Below are positions 1 to 15,400 of a stretch of DNA of 64,000 nt, piece by piece; the stretch's first letter is position 1, and every line of letters starts with the position of its first letter. The notes below the pieces were generated by a model. It was not told the origin of the DNA, searched no databases, and saw only the letters and a list, made by a program, of their open reading frames with translations. Origin of the DNA: Branchiostoma lanceolatum (taxonomy: Eukaryota; Chordata; Leptocardii; Amphioxiformes; Branchiostomatidae). A program made the position numbers and the translations under genes. The DNA is taken from positions 4,219,501 through 4,283,500 of the forward strand of contig NC_089736.1 of the NCBI RefSeq assembly GCF_035083965.1. The letters run 5' to 3'.

Positions 1-322
1 TTGAAGATAGCGATTTTCATAGCCAGAGCAACAGAAGATAGCCATGCACCAATGACGCAACTTAACACGAAAGGCTTGCCAATAACTGCCATCAACGTCG
101 ACTATCTGCGCTAGATGATACAGCCATATTTTTTCTAAATTCAACACAAAAATGGCATTCTATAAATACATTTCAGCGCTGGAAAATCCGGTATACGACG
201 GCAAAGGCTTTGGAATGTTTTAGATACTGTTTTAGATATCGTACCAATTGATAGGCAGGTATCAAAGTAAACAAGCAACATAGATAGACTTTTGCAATCT
301 CCCATCAATCATTTCATCAATG

Positions 323-477
323 TTGTGCTTCACTTGAAAGTTCATCTGTGTTGGAGGAAGTCATTCTTAATGACAGTTGAGCTGCAATTGTCAACACAAA
401 GACTGGAGCTGATCAGTCCATATTTGGGTAAGTCCAATTTTTTGTGTTGGCAATTTCAGTTCAACTTTGATTCAGCA
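323..477 (+). repeat. Short MITE-like repeat, family A copy 1
   Basis: This contains a pair of inverted segments around CAATTGTCAACACAAAG and TTTTTGTGTTGGCAATTTC, ending in TCAACTTTGATTCAG. The same modules recur at 8803-8858 and, in reverse orientation, at 10658-10850. It lies in the intron downstream of exon 5 of the GPR158-like gene and overlaps no recognised exon. Confidence 0.6.
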
Positions 478-498
478 GTATTGTGCTATCATCTTTAC

Positions 499-3400
499 CT
501 CCGTGCCCTCAGAACGAGAACTCCGTAGGCCAAAGCGAAGCCGAGCTCTCGGAACCAGAACAGCAGGAGACAGGTCGCGGCGATAGGTCTGAAGTATAAC
601 ACTATGACCTGTAAAAGAGAATGAAGAACAGATTCAGTAAATAGTTGTCCAATCTTTTGCAAAAAAGGTCTTCCAGGATACGCCATAATTCAAAGAGAGA
701 ATCAGTCTAGATAAACTCCCCAACATGGTGAAGACGATTTCTGATGTGCAAATGACATATAATTTATACACATGTGTACACATCAAGAAGACACAATGCT
801 TCGCTTTCACTGACATCTTATATTTGCAAAGCAAACATGCAAGTTGGTCGAAGAAGTACATGCACTATGCAAGTGCACTAATAATTAGTTGCTAAGCATC
901 AAAGATAAGACCTACCTGGCTGTACAGTAACACTGTCCCGAAGAGAAGAAGGAGCAGCAGCCAAGGACCAAAGGCTTCGACAGACTGGAACGGAACACAT
1001 CAGATAAACTGGATGAGTCTTTTTGTGGAGCGACTGTTAATCTGTTCATTTTAGGCATAAATCGATACAGAAGGAAATAACAATTAGATATGCATACAGA
1101 ATTGCTAGATAATTCTTTAGACCCCGAGTTCTTGAAATTTGTGAAAGGATTAAGATGCTAATGACACACCGAAGTGTATATAGATTGTTTACTTTTGTTT
1201 TCCGATGCTTGAATGCGACAACTCCGAGCATCAGGCAGACGACAACGCTCAGGCACTGGATTCCAGTGACGATGGTTCTCAAGACCAGGTCCTCTCGCAC
1301 CACGCATGGCGACCCGTCCAGACAAGAGTCGCATCCCTCTGCGCACGGCAAGCACTCGAAACTCTTGGGGTACGATGTACGCTTGCCTCGTCGCCATCTT
1401 AGATACTCTTCTTCAACAACAGTCCCATCGAAGAACGTCTTATTCACGGTTGGGTCTGGGAAGTAGTATCCCTTCCGACATTGGCAGTAGTACGAGCCTC
1501 GCCGGAAGCCTTGACCAGGTATCGGAACACACTGAGGAGGAATACAAGGTGGATTGAAACAATGGACATGAAAATTCATCTAAGTTGGCACATTACGTAA
1601 TGAGAAATGAACTGTTCTCCAACTCGAAGAATTGACTCACAGGAATTTTTGACCGAATCACTCGGTCTTCATCAGCTATCCAAGTGCTGTGGACAAGTGC
1701 TGTTTGTTTACGCAGGTGTGACGTCAGCACTGGGTCAAAGTTTGTCGGAAGTCGGTACCGCCTCCTGTCCCCATTCTCGTTTTCGTGGTTTAACAATCTG
1801 GACACTGAATACGTCTAACTTTGCGAGAGGAGGGGCAAAGGAGGCCATCAACATCAGGGCACACCAACCTTCTCTCACCAAGTACAGGAGGAAATGCCAA
1901 CTTCCGACAAAGATGGGCTGATTTCCTTCGAGAGCATTTCCAGTACATCTTAAGTTGCCGAAAATGGATATAAGGAATACTTTTGATCGTATATGTCAAT
2001 AGTTCAACTGTGCACAAGATTATCCCATCCATGGGCTGCTCTTCTCATCATATTCTAAGCTAATGGCTAAAACGTACATTTCGGCACTCCATTTTTACTT
2101 TGCATTTTATTCACTTTGCCTGTGTACATGTCGGGAGGAGCCGCGGTTAGTTTCTGTTATACATATCCACCTAATGAATCAACTGTACTTTCTAATCTTC
2201 CTCCCCAACAAGTTGGCATTTTAGAAAGTAAGACAGATCGTGGCGGATTTGCTGCGAAGCTGTTTTAAAGGATCATAGATCTTCAAAGAGTCAGCTAACT
2301 CATCTGATCTTGAGCTGAGGCTTTAGGTTCACGCTCCAGGAGCTCCGCTGACAAGAGGCAAATCCAGGGGCGGTTTCTCACACAGCAAACTCTTAATTCG
2401 ACTACTTCAACGGAATCTAGTTTCTAGATGGTCTCATCCACCTCCCATGCCTAAAGGTAAGGGTTTCTTACGTTCTTAAATTGCTTTAAATTGACGATTT
2501 TCTCATTGTTTCTGTTGCTTGACGTCTTTTGATGCCTTGGGTTTCTTTTATCTTTTTTTTTTGCCGCGGATCAAAAAGCCAAGAGATCATCTATTTCATT
2601 TGGAAGCATGGCACCAAAATAGATCCTCGCATACAGCGTTTCTTTCATCCTGTGGAATGTAATCGTCAGGACATTCGTACCGGTCTGCCCTCCTAATCCT
2701 TGAAATAACTCATGCTGACAAGCCTGGCTTATGACAGCTTATTCTATCCTGCACGGGAAATGGGATTATTCGTCTGCTAGCCAGAAGCAATTGGAGTTAC
2801 TGAAGGGTAAAAAATGATGGCTGTACCGCAAGCTCTCTCCATCGTGTACGTGGCAGGAATACAAAAGGCACCACGCCCACTATATATCATTGTCTGATCA
2901 GAAACCCTTGAAGATGACGGGAAATAATTGCTTTATGATTACACTGCCATCGATTGTTTGGTTATCTGTATAATATATTATGGTTATATATAATATATTA
3001 TGTGTAGAGTGTCCAAGAGGAGAAGCGTACCGTTTATAAGCTCCTACGTAATTATCCTTCGCCAAGAAGGTTATGTTTTGGGGAGCGTGCGTCTGTCTGT
3101 TTATCTGTCTGTGTGTGTTGATTTGTTCGGTTATGTGTAAAGTGTTCAAGAGGAGAAGTGTATCGAGGAATATCAACAGATATCAATTATGCAAATTAAG
3201 ATCTAATTGGCATAAGTAATGATGGAAAGATATTTTCAAAAGAAAAATAGAAATGATATACAGTTCTAAGCAAAATGGGATTGAACATACCTCGGTGGAA
3301 GGGTTCCTACATTTGTGGGTGTCAGCAAAGATGGTTGTACTTCCGGGGCACTGGTTTATGTCAACCAAAGAGAGGTCAAAGTCAGCTTGAACGGCACCAC

Positions 3401-6400
3401 TGTAACGATACATCATATCATTTTTAAGACATTGACGTATCAAATCAATTTACTTCAAAATCCGTGATCTTACATATGGATTCTCATAGGATGCTTTATT
3501 TACCAATGGCGGCACTATTGGACGCAAACTCAAAAGGTAGAGTGTGCTGCGAGGTAAGATAAATGGGTATATCTAAGTTTCTCAAAGTCTATTCTGACGT
3601 GATAAAGCATTTCTGCTTACTCCCTGGGACCAATTTTACTTCATCAATTCCTGTGCACATCTGGCCAAGTACATGTTTGTAAAATGGCTGCCTTGACACA
3701 GAGTCACCTCATTGCATGTTAAACAACCATGTGTGATTACAAGAGTTGAAAAGCAATGTAGGCACCAACGGACGTGAACAGAATCAATGACACGGGAGAA
3801 TCCCGATAAGTCATTCTCCTGTACTCAGTTTCAGACATTAATAAAGAGACAGATTCGCTTCTAATGTCGTTATCGGAGTTCCACCCGGCTCCTATCGATG
3901 CACTTTGCTTCGTGTCCCCCGTCAGATAACCAAATGCTTCCCTGGGCTGTCAAGATTACGGTTTGATAGGTTGCGGAGGTCCCATCCATACAGATCTGTA
4001 CGACAGTTCGGTACTTTCACCTCTCCAGACGAGTATCAAAGATCCACTTAGGTGGGGATCCTAGGACTACTTCTGCTTTGTATAATGGATCAGTAATCAT
4101 GGAATTCTCCAGACAACTCATCATGTCATTAGTGTTATGGCTTTTCTTGGAATGATACTATTAGGATTCAAAGTAGGCAGCTCAAGGTTGACGAGTGCAA
4201 TGATGGGGCAAGTTTTATTCACAGAACATTTGGCAGCCCAAGAGCTGAACTACATGTTCTGTACATCAAAAGTATGATAAAACAAGGCTAAATGATCCTA
4301 AATTGACATGTAACACATTGACTATCATACTAACATACAAGACTAACATACAAGTTCAAAATCATAGACGAATTCAATAAACTGAGGTTGCAAGTCGAGC
4401 CAAATTGTATGTAGTCACATAGCTATTAAACCTGATGCCTTGAACCGTGGTTGCGTAAACTAACTAACAAAAGCGTGGCTACGACGTTAATTTAAGCTGA
4501 CAGTCCCGGTTTTATCAGGGATTCAGAAACCTGCCTTGTGTGCTGCACCCGGTTATAACCGGGATAGGGTATTCCCCAGAAGAAAACAGCTTTACGTGCA
4601 TGTAGCGCTCGAAGCCCGGAAGCAAGGGGAGTAAGGGCCGCCGGCTGTTTCGCTGGTTTCGTGAGTGAGGGAGGTCAGGGGTCAAACATTTTGATTTTTA
4701 CTTGGCTAAGAAAACTGGCAGCTTAAGGGTTTTAACAAATATGTTGTATGTTTTTGCAAACCTAAGGTTATGTGTATGTGCACACCGAAGTAAGCATGAT
4801 GTTTTGGCGAAAATAGCAGCGATGATAAAGTGAAGTGCTGTCCTAAGAATTCCATTTTGCTCCAATAAAGTTGAAACCACTGTCATGATGTGAGATATAA
4901 CAACATATTTTATACTTTTTAATACTTTTGTTGTCCATTCAATCATATTGAGAGGTTTGTTATCCAGATCGACCAAGCATCCAACATACGTTTTCTTTGA
5001 AATTGCCATCAAAATTGGTCACTCCAGGGTATACATGTGATGTTAGTGAAAGCTGGTGGATATAGTCGACTAGTCGCCAAAATATGGTCGATTAATACTT
5101 CTTATCGATATATATCTATAGTTGAAAAAGGTACACAGTGTTACCCCAAACACAGTAACTGCCTGTCGACAAACCAATACGCAATGATTATAACCAATAT
5201 AAGCGCAACAACATGCTACATGTACGAATGTAACCAACTGTCACCTTACATTACCCGTGCATCAATCAGTGACTGTGGAGTTTCTCCGAAAAGGACTATG
5301 CATACTGTGAGTATATGCACTTTATGCTGTGCAAATGTACACCATTATAAGATGTAGATTCCCACAGCGGAGTGCTGTTACTGTAGTTGGCAAGCATATC
5401 TTCAGCCAGATAAATTGAAATTGATTTGGGTGATAACAGCCAAAGAAAGCCGATATTTGGAAGGGAACCAAATGCTGTTAAATTGCGCTTGTTCAGCAGA
5501 TACAATCATTTGAGCTTGCTGTTTCGATCGGTTGCTACCAGTCTGCAGGTCAAAAAGTTTTCAACATGATTCTGGATGCTCGTTTAAGTGCCACGTGCCA
5601 TCTGAAAGACCATGCTTTTGTCCTCACTCTAGTGTATTGATTTTTGTCACAATTTATTTCCTTATATAGCAGTGCATTTGACTGTAAATGGTCTTGAGTG
5701 TTGAAAATATAAAGTGTTTTCTCAAGCAGGTTTGACATCAATGACCAGGCAATGCACATGGCACTCGAGCTTATGCATATCTTTTGCAAATTTAAGCTAT
5801 ACGTTTTAAAAAGTTCATAAATGTTCCTATGACCCCTCGACAATTATTCAGAAACGAAACAATCAGATAAGCTATCGAGATAAATATTATCATACAAAAT
5901 GCAGACTACATGGACATGGACATGTAAGTGTAGGCAGACCACGTACAATCAACCTACACACATCAACTGCGTGACGATGTATGCTGTACTTTGGAAAACC
6001 TGCCCAGAGAAATTGAGGATAGAGGGGGCTGGAGGAGGAGGGTGATGAACATCCGTGAGACCTTCACGGCCAGATGAATATGATGATGATACAAAATGTA
6101 CATGCGAAGTTTCAGAGTTCTACTCCCTTCCAACGCCCGGTAAGTGGGCCAGGGAAGCTCTATATTGCACTGCCTTTGTATGTAGGCAATGAGATCACTT
6201 TAGTCAGCACATACTCATCATTGACTGGAAAAGTGCCCAGGTCTTGGTTTGAAACACTACCAAGAAAACTGTTCTGACAGACCACACAAAGAGATAAGCT
6301 GATAAAAGCACCACCGTCTGCACCAATAACATTCTCTGATAGCAGACGCAGCCTTTTAAGTCGACCTGGTAGCCATTTAGAAAAAGCAAAAGGCCCTGAA

Positions 6401-9400
6401 GGAAAAGGAATCGACTAGGTTAGTATTGAAAATCATTAAAGTACAGCAGGGTCGACATAGGGCCGCTCTGTTATTCGTGCCATTATCGTTATCTTTAATG
6501 CTGTAGGCTCTTTGCCAAAAATGTAGTTGGTGCTCATGCGAATCGGTGGCCTTAGAATGATGATTTGCTTTCTATCTATGCTCTTGTTGTAACTTGCCTG
6601 AAGATATTCTAGCGTAGTCTTGTTTTTGCAGGAAGCACTCACAATATGGTCAATATTCACCAAATGTCTCTTGGTCAATCACATAAAGCTGAAAGTATTG
6701 AAGATGTGCCACAATTCGTTCATTTTTCAAATTTTAGAAAATGGACTATTAATGTAAAGTGTTGCATTACGATTTAACAGACTTTCTCATGTATTTTTAG
6801 AGCTCATCAAGTCCCATGCCCCGCACCCAAGTCTTTTTAAAAACTAGAAATATCGGCGTAAAATGTACACGGTCTGAGTGCGCAGCTAATTCAATCATGA
6901 CCCGCGGATGTGTTTTGTTACATCCTGGCGCCGTCTCTATCACTGAGACAGCTAAACATTTCCCTAAACGATCCTTCGGTCAATGACTGTAAAGCAGTGT
7001 AACGTGTTATGGACCGTGCTTTATCCCAGGGAACTGGTGCAGAGGGCGATAAGAAACCGACAGAGTCGAATGTAGCATGCATAGTGTAGTGAAAAATTGA
7101 TGGGTCAAAATTGGTTGCCAATTCTAGTAGCTCTTATCCAATGCCTTAAAGACAATAGGAAGAGCTTCGGGTAAAAGGAAGCTCAGTTCATTAAAAGGGG
7201 TTAAGGTGGTTAACCGCAAAGGCGCGGTGCTGGATGATCCATGCTTTAAGGAGCTTTGAGTTGCTAGTCGTGTCAAGCAAACGAGGTCTTGCTGGTGTAT
7301 GCGCCTGTCTCTGGCAATTTGTCGCTGGAAGAAGGCGAAAGTAAGCAAAGCCCCGAATGTACGACAGTCCATAGCCACTTATAAGAGCAGCTGATATGCC
7401 CGATAGACACTCTCGAACCATAGAAGATGTCCTCTTTTTGGTAGCAAGGACAAAGTGACAGACGTGTTTGAATGTTTGCAATGATTCATGTCAAATCACT
7501 TAAGCTCTGCATCCATCTACATAGAGGATAACGTAACTTGCCTACGAGCAACTACAGTAATGACTATTCTCGTTCATGCTGTTATTCCAGCCAAACCAAC
7601 AATATCAGCACAGCGATAGAATCTTGCTTGCAAAGTTATGGCTTTGTGCAAAGTGCAGAAGATTTGGCTAAAGCTTAGGTGAACATTTAAGTTACATTTT
7701 CGACTTGAAGACATTGGTCAGTAGAATGAAATATTTCTGGTTCCTGTGCATATGCATCAGCTATGTATGCTATAATGCTCAAAGGTTGAATAGCTTTTTT
7801 TCTGTCAGCAGTTGATACCGACAAAACATTCATCAGTCGAGACATTTTTGGGACAAACAGATAATGGATTTCCTCAGGGAATACATCAGGACGAATTCAT
7901 GGTCTGACTAGTTGTCTGGACACCGTCAATACGTCTGGTCTATAGCTTCCCAATCTTCTCCTGAATTGGCCACTTGCATTGACGTCACGGGTCAGAGGTC
8001 ACGACAAAATTCGAAACTCCCGCTCCTAATCTGACACCCAAGATGGCGACGTAAACAAGGTCACGTGTTCTATGACGTCACGTGCAAGCGGCCAATTGAT
8101 GCACCAGTACCCCTGCGAGTTTGGCAGAGTTCCAAGAAGAAAATTATCTTTATCAAGCAGAGACGTTCCAAATTTAGATTCATTTGAAAAATAACAGGTT
8201 TATAGAGGTTCGACTCGACTGTCTGCCATATTTGATTTATGAGTTGCTCTACAAACTCTAGCTCTGACCTGCCACTTCTTGCATCCGACTTCTATCACTT
8301 TTGACCCAACTTTCGGTTATACGTTAGTGTTGACGTGCATAGCATTCAAATTTCAATGTGCGGAATGACACCTCCGTCATAAACAACTGAAAACATTGAC
8401 TCCGTAACGACTCAAAAGCATGTGATCTTAGCCACGTCAACGAAAATTGACATTTCAGTGGTGCCAAGCACATCGCTGTGAACCAAGCGATATGTTAGAC
8501 CACAAATGTTCTCGTACATATCAAGAAACATACCAGTGAAACTTTGTGATTTCTTTCGTTGGTAAACAATTCAGTTGATGATGCCGTAGGCAAGCTTTAA
8601 TGAAATTGGCGATGCTTTCACTGATACCATAGCTTATTGCTCGAGTGTAAATCAATTATATGTTTGAGTGTATTCTCATGGGAAAAAACTGAGTAGTCAG
8701 CTTTTTTCATAACTAGAACATCAACCGATACTATTGCACCATTCACTAGTGACTTATTATACTTAATCAGCCGAAGATAACAAAAAATAATTGATATTTT
8801 TTAATCAAAGTTGAACTGCAATTGCCAACATGACAAAATGGACTTACCCAATTTTTTTCTTAAATCTTAAAAAAATATTTTTCATACAATATTGAAATAT
8901 TGATAATACTGATGTAGTTTTGAAACTCAAAATGTGTTTTTCACTTTAGTGTACATGTATGTTGTTGTGCCACAGAGATGTTACGGCTTTAATCAATCCC
9001 AGTAAGTTTGATCTACATCTAATGAAGTCCATAGAACGGTCTAATTGCAAAATAAATCACCTCTGCTCGCTTTCCATTGAAGGTGGTAATCCCGTTAATT
9101 CTTAATTAGTATCTAATCTTCTTTTATTTAGAATTCAATCACTGCTCTAAGCTCTACGTAGCAAGTGGGCTACCATCTCATACATGTAAAAGGGAATATT
9201 CTGCCATACAGCTCATTGCATCAGGGATGGGGGGTATGTTCCTTGTACTTAACGGGTATTTTTAATTTTGTACAATGCAACCGGAAACATACATGCACAT
9301 CATGCTGTGTATACATGTAACAACAACATCTTTCTCGACAGAAGACCACGTTTCCTATCAGACAAACGCTGACGTATACGGGACTAATGACACTTCAGGG

Positions 9401-12400
9401 AGATGCTGTTTGAATGATATTTGTTGAACTCTCTCCCCGCAAACGTCTACCTTTGTTCTCCTCATTCTCCACACGAAGGTAAATTAGCCACAGTAGAGTT
9501 CAGCAACGGTACCCAATGGGCCGACCAACCGCAGCGAAGCGGTAATCAGTGATCTTAATGACGTCTCAAGGCTTTTGAGAAGTACTGAAATAAGTCGAAT
9601 ATTCGTCTTCTACTCATTCGTAGCACTAACATGGATGACTTTTTGGACAGGATAGAGCAGAGCCCAACTCAATAATTAGTAGTAGATATAGGGCACACTG
9701 TCGCATTTTAGCAGGTCGTACTTCTAGGTATGCCAGTGTCTACGCTGAGAAGATTGATTGAAGCTTCGGGCTATTTGGGTTGACGTGATTTTTTTCATTT
9801 CATTTATTTACTTATTTATCCAGGGACAAACTTGTCGCCACTAGGGTGATTTTCAAAGCCGTACTTTAGATTGAAGCTTCGGGCTATTTGGGTTAACGTG
9901 ATGCATCACCAATGACTTGTATCATAATACTAGAATAGCTTTCGTACCAACTTTCTTATTGCAACAATTATCTTGATAGCAGGTAACGAATTCAAAAGCA
10001 AATGAGTGGGGTTTCTTTCGTACATTACTCCAAGTGTTTCAGGCTGCCCTATCGACTTTTATATTTTATTGATTACATTATGAATGTAGGAGGAAGACAC
10101 ACTGTTGAGTGACTGAAGCGTTAGCCGTTGAATTTCAAGTGTTAGAACACTATTACATTTTTTTTCAATTTCATCGAAATTGACTAAATGAGTGTTATCC
10201 TCCTGGACATGTCCCGGCGTATAAGTATCGCTAATGTTACACGAAAGTTAAGCTGACTTAAAACATTTTAAAAGAATAAAACAACACATAAGAACTATAG
10301 TTCCACCATTACTCGATCGACTAAGATAAACAATGCAAAACAAACACACCTCTGAAATTGAAAAGTTGTTATCACGATTTTAGAACCTCGAATATCACTA
10401 CTTTTCTCAAGTAAAAAGCACATTTTAGACCTTCCAGATGCCATTGACATTGGCGAAGTTGTACAATAGGTTAGGGGACATGAAAGAGATGGCTGTTTGC
10501 ATGCTCAAAGGCACCAAGGTCACGATTAGTAACCCCGTCACACAACATCCGCCCCCAGCACGACGTGGTTTGCATTAAGCTTGGATCAGAAGCACCACGC
10601 AGACGTGTCGTGAGTTAGAATTTGATCACTTTCGTTGCCAATAAGAACATGAGTACTGAATCAAAGTTTAAATGTAATTGCCAACACAGAAACTGGAATT
10701 ACCCAAATTTTCGACTGTTTAACTCTTGTCTTTGGCAAGGAATGAGCAATCCACTGCTTCTGTGACGTGATTTTGTGTTGGCAATTACAGTTTAACTTTG
10801 GTTCAGATTGAATTCTACCAAGTTGAACACAGATGAACTTTAAAGTGAAGAACATGAGTAGGTTCAGTTCAAATGGAGTGTCGGCAACATGCCAAAGACC
10901 TCACCAGGGCCTAGAATATCGATGATAACCTTGAATTAATGATAGTTCGATAAAGCTGTCATGCCAACACAAAGAGGTCCTCAGTGACAACCAACAGCAG
11001 GTGATTATGTGACAAACCCTGATTTACTAGACCTTTATAGCTAAAACTGTCAATGGCAGGCACACTGTAACTTGTGTCATAGATCAAGACAGAACACGCG
11101 GCAACGTACAGCCTCATCACACCAGCTGCGCATGCTGAATCACAAATAGGCTCATCTATGAACGAGTGGATTCGGGGCATGATCTGAATCAGTATCGGAT
11201 GATTTAGCTCGAGAAACCTTTGAAGAACCTCAAGAGGTTAAATGGAAATCTCGGTGCAAGTGGTTTTAATGTCGTTAAACTAGATCGTGTCTCTACATCG
11301 AAGCCTCGTTGCACGCAACCAAGGTGAAGAATTTATACAGACAATATCAATATGTAGTGTGAAACTTTCCTGGTGTCCAAACCTATCATAGCAAATTTGC
11401 GGAGTGGACAGAAGAGACACGGGAGATATGATAGGTTTGGACGCCAGGCTATGAAACTTATCGACCACTACGTACCGATTGAACTACTATTTCTGCACGT
11501 TGAAATCAATATGCTTGGTGCCCGCGTATACGCCTATATGAATGTTGCACGTCGTAAAACCATACACGCAACATCGATCAAACTGTCGGGGCCAAAACCA
11601 AAATAATACACGTATTTGGGAAACGCACCCAATCGATTGTGTCTTTGTGATAGACTTCAAAATGCTCAACTTGCAAGACGGAAATGATTTTCAGATTCTT
11701 ATGTGACCAGAACCAAAACTTGTTTCAATCCAATTTCCCTACGATTTTCAACAGTCTCATTTTAGATTTTAATGTGACCAGAATCTAAACTTGTTTGAAT
11801 CTCAATTTTCTTTCATAAACAGCACCTACGTGTCAGTTGTCAGATATCTATTGTTTTCAAAATGCTCAATGTTATCAACCAGCTAAGTTCTACTGAGCGC
11901 GCTACCATTTACTACCTTTAACAGGTTAGAATAAAGCAATACTGATGTATGGCATGCACCAAGGTCATCTACATATATTGATCACGCGTGACGCGTGACG
12001 TCAGAATAAATCACTACAACGACATGAAAATCAAAATTATTCTGAATTTTTCAGAGAGTCTCTGCCATCTTTTTTCATTTGATTTGATACCCTTTGACGT
12101 TCATTTCGGGAATGTGACCCATTAAATGCAACAGGCATAACCGTTAATCGACATATACATGATCATACATCATTCCTGACATTGACTATATGCGTGCTGC
12201 AGCCCTTCCTCCGTTTGTAACGCGTCAGGTGTCATTTTTATCACTTAGATCACCATAAAATCGTGATTGCCTTTTAAAAGTTCCTTTTGCATGCCACTCA
12301 GTAAAACATTGTTGAATGTCAGGTTGTTGGGTTGTGAATAGTCGAATTTGAATCAAAATTCATAGTACTGGGACCAAAAAGACACCCATAGATATGCAAC

Positions 12401-15400
12401 AATACTTTGAGATTCGACACCGTTGAAGACTGTTATAGCCGTCTTCAGTATAGCCAATAGTAAAGTAAAAAAAGCCAGTGTAGAAGCTATTGCAAACCAA
12501 GCGTACAATGAAGTGTATGAAAAACTGCTGCAAGTAAAATGTTGTTACATCCGGGGAACTTTATAAGAATATCATTTCAAGGACAAAGAATCAAATCACC
12601 TCTGCCAGATCGAGAACGATGGACGACGCGTGACGTCATTTTATCAAATGTAATTTGTCTTCCTTTATTACAATAGACCGATCCTGTCGAACACCATATC
12701 GAACGAATAGAAGACCGATAGAACCCCCTGTTCTATTTAGCCCACCTCCGTCAAGAACAGCGTTGGCGGGGCAGAAGTGGCACGTGTAAAGCAGGGTACG
12801 TATATCTGGGACAGGTTTTCCACTGTATTGGTTGACTGCATGCTCAGAACAAAAACGAATTTAAAAAGAAAATAGATCGGGCACTCAAGGAGAGGAAGCT
12901 TGAACCACATGCTGTCTTACTACAAAGTCCGCTAGCGCAGAGTTTTGTATGTTCAGTTACTGGTGTGTGAAACTGGTTAAATTGAAAGTGAACAGGCAAG
13001 TAAAAGGATGCATTTTAATTCTTAGTTACTACATACCATGCAGCTGTTATGCATGCAGTCAATACAGTGGGAACCCTGTAACAGATATATGAACCCTGTT
13101 TTACACGTGCATCGCCTGCTTCTAAGAAACTGGGCGCTGATGCCCACCGACAAGGGAAAGGCTATGCGGCGCATACCGCTTTAACATTGACCGAAAACAT
13201 TACGCTCTCACCGCAACTACACCTACCCCCTCCTTAAACAACTCTACTCGGTGGATACAGCCTTCAACAAAGAAGCCATAGCATTCTTATTTGGCCCGCT
13301 CTGAAAGGGTTTCAGTGCCACAAAAGCTAAACCGAAGTCAGTGGCATTATTTTCAACCTTGCCGCGGCGGCCATGTTTGGTCCGTCAAACCCTGTTTTTG
13401 ACGGAGGTGTTCGAAATCGAACAGGGGGCGTGGCTTTGGGATCGGTCTATTACCGGCTGAAGCAATATTTCACCGTCTCCAAGAGGAGCTCTAATTAAAT
13501 TCGCCCTGAATCCATAATACCCCAAGGAGAAAATGCTACTGATTTAATTTTGTTTTGACTCATTACTTTGTCGGAACAAACAAACACACACACACACAAT
13601 TACGCATAATTCTAAAGATGGTTTCCCATAGGGATATATCGTATGAACTCATGAGTAAGAGCTATCATCTTGATTAATAAGCAAGGAGGGATAACCACAT
13701 CTGTCTTCCAACATCACCAGGAAAACGGTTTGAAACAGCATAACAATGTCATACAGACAATGCAACAAGTTCCTCCATATCTTTAGATTTTGTTTTCCTT
13801 TCTGTTGTTATTTTGGCACACACACTTTCGAAACAGTTTCTCTCCGTATGTCTGTATGGTGGAAGTGCTTGTAATAGGTCTGACAATCCACACTTTGGAA
13901 AATTAGTTGGGATATTATTAGGTCTATATGGTAATACTATTTTCTGTTGCAACTGACTGAATTCTAAATATGAATAAACCATTCGCCATTGCTGTTGGCC
14001 CTGGTGGTGCTGTACACCTTGTAGTGTCTAGTGGCGCATAGGTCTACAATAAGGCCATGCTATTTCAGTAGCAGGGTTTCTAAAGAGAGAGGATGCTATT
14101 CCTCTCCTTTAACGTTCTCTAAGCACCACATTTTTCGTCCTTGTACGGGCGAAAGACGAGTGCAGCCCCAACTGAAATGTCTTGACCAAGGATTTGAAGT
14201 CACTCGGTTCTCAACTAATTGGAACCAGGAGCTCAACTGTGAGGCTGCTACCAGTTGAGCTACAAGGACATCCCTCATTCGCCATTGGTAAGATGAAAAA
14301 TCTGCAGGACCTGACCAACCAGTCATTAACAATTTGCTATTCAACGCATTGCTTGTGACATTAAACTTCCAAGAGTTAGCGGTAACGGCAACAGAAGGTA
14401 GTTTAGCTTTATTGATTTTTCTAATGACCCTCTAAGGGTAAGGTCAGCTAAGAACAGCCGTTTGTCTCAGGCACAAGTTAGCATTCATTAACAAACTATA
14501 ATAAAATTTTGCAACTTTTAGTAACTTGTGGTCCTCTTCCTAAGTTTGTACGTTCGTAGAATGCACCTTCTTTCACCATAATGTAAAGACACAGAATCAA
14601 TTCAACTGACCAAATAAATGCACAAGAAGATCAACAATAACCCAAACAAACAAACAAACAAACAGTCATCCAAGCAAACAACAAATGCTATCATTGTTAA
14701 CCATTCACATATAATATGTATAGTTGTTTATACAGCCAATACACATACGGAATATCGATTACGAAACCTGTAACACATGAGAGTATTATAGGAAAACACC
14801 CCGAGGTCAAGCTCAGCCCCGTGAGGTAAGGGGCAAATCAATATAAAAACTACTTGAATATGTACTGGATGGACTTGCTGTAAGAATGATAAGCATGTGA
14901 TGCTACTGTGCTGCGAACGTATTCTGCATATAACCTACACTAACAATACTAGAGGTCGCTACCGGTGAGCGACTAAACATTTGCAGATCGTTCAACAAAT
15001 TTCCTAGAAAAAGAACGAATCTTTGTATGTTTTGTATATACTTTTTGCCCTTTAAAGCATACTTCAAATGTGATATATAGCTTGCATCATATTCCAGTTA
15101 TAGAATCAAGGGTCATATAAATCAAATTTAGTCATTCAATGGTCGCTCAGATATCGCCATCTAATGGGAAGGGGATCTAATGAGCTATTTGGGTCAAACT
15201 AAAATTGGTAGTAACACATTTCTAGTGACTCTAACTGTATAAAGTACTTCTAACGAAAACCCCATGGGTGCAATTCAAATATACTGCCTTACAATTTGGA
15301 AACTCTCTTCTTTGCACCCAGTATACAGGGAATTTTGATTGGGCTATATGTGTGTGTGCAAGTATCCCACTCCACCACATACAAGTATGGAATACAAAAC

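Noticed and set aside
1532..1579. Extending GPR158-like exon 3 upstream to an in-frame Met (MNFHVHCFNPPC)
   Set aside because: The acceptor CTCAG at 1532-1534 in phase 0 joins STE to CVPIPG as expected for the EGF-like module; the upstream codons would be intron.
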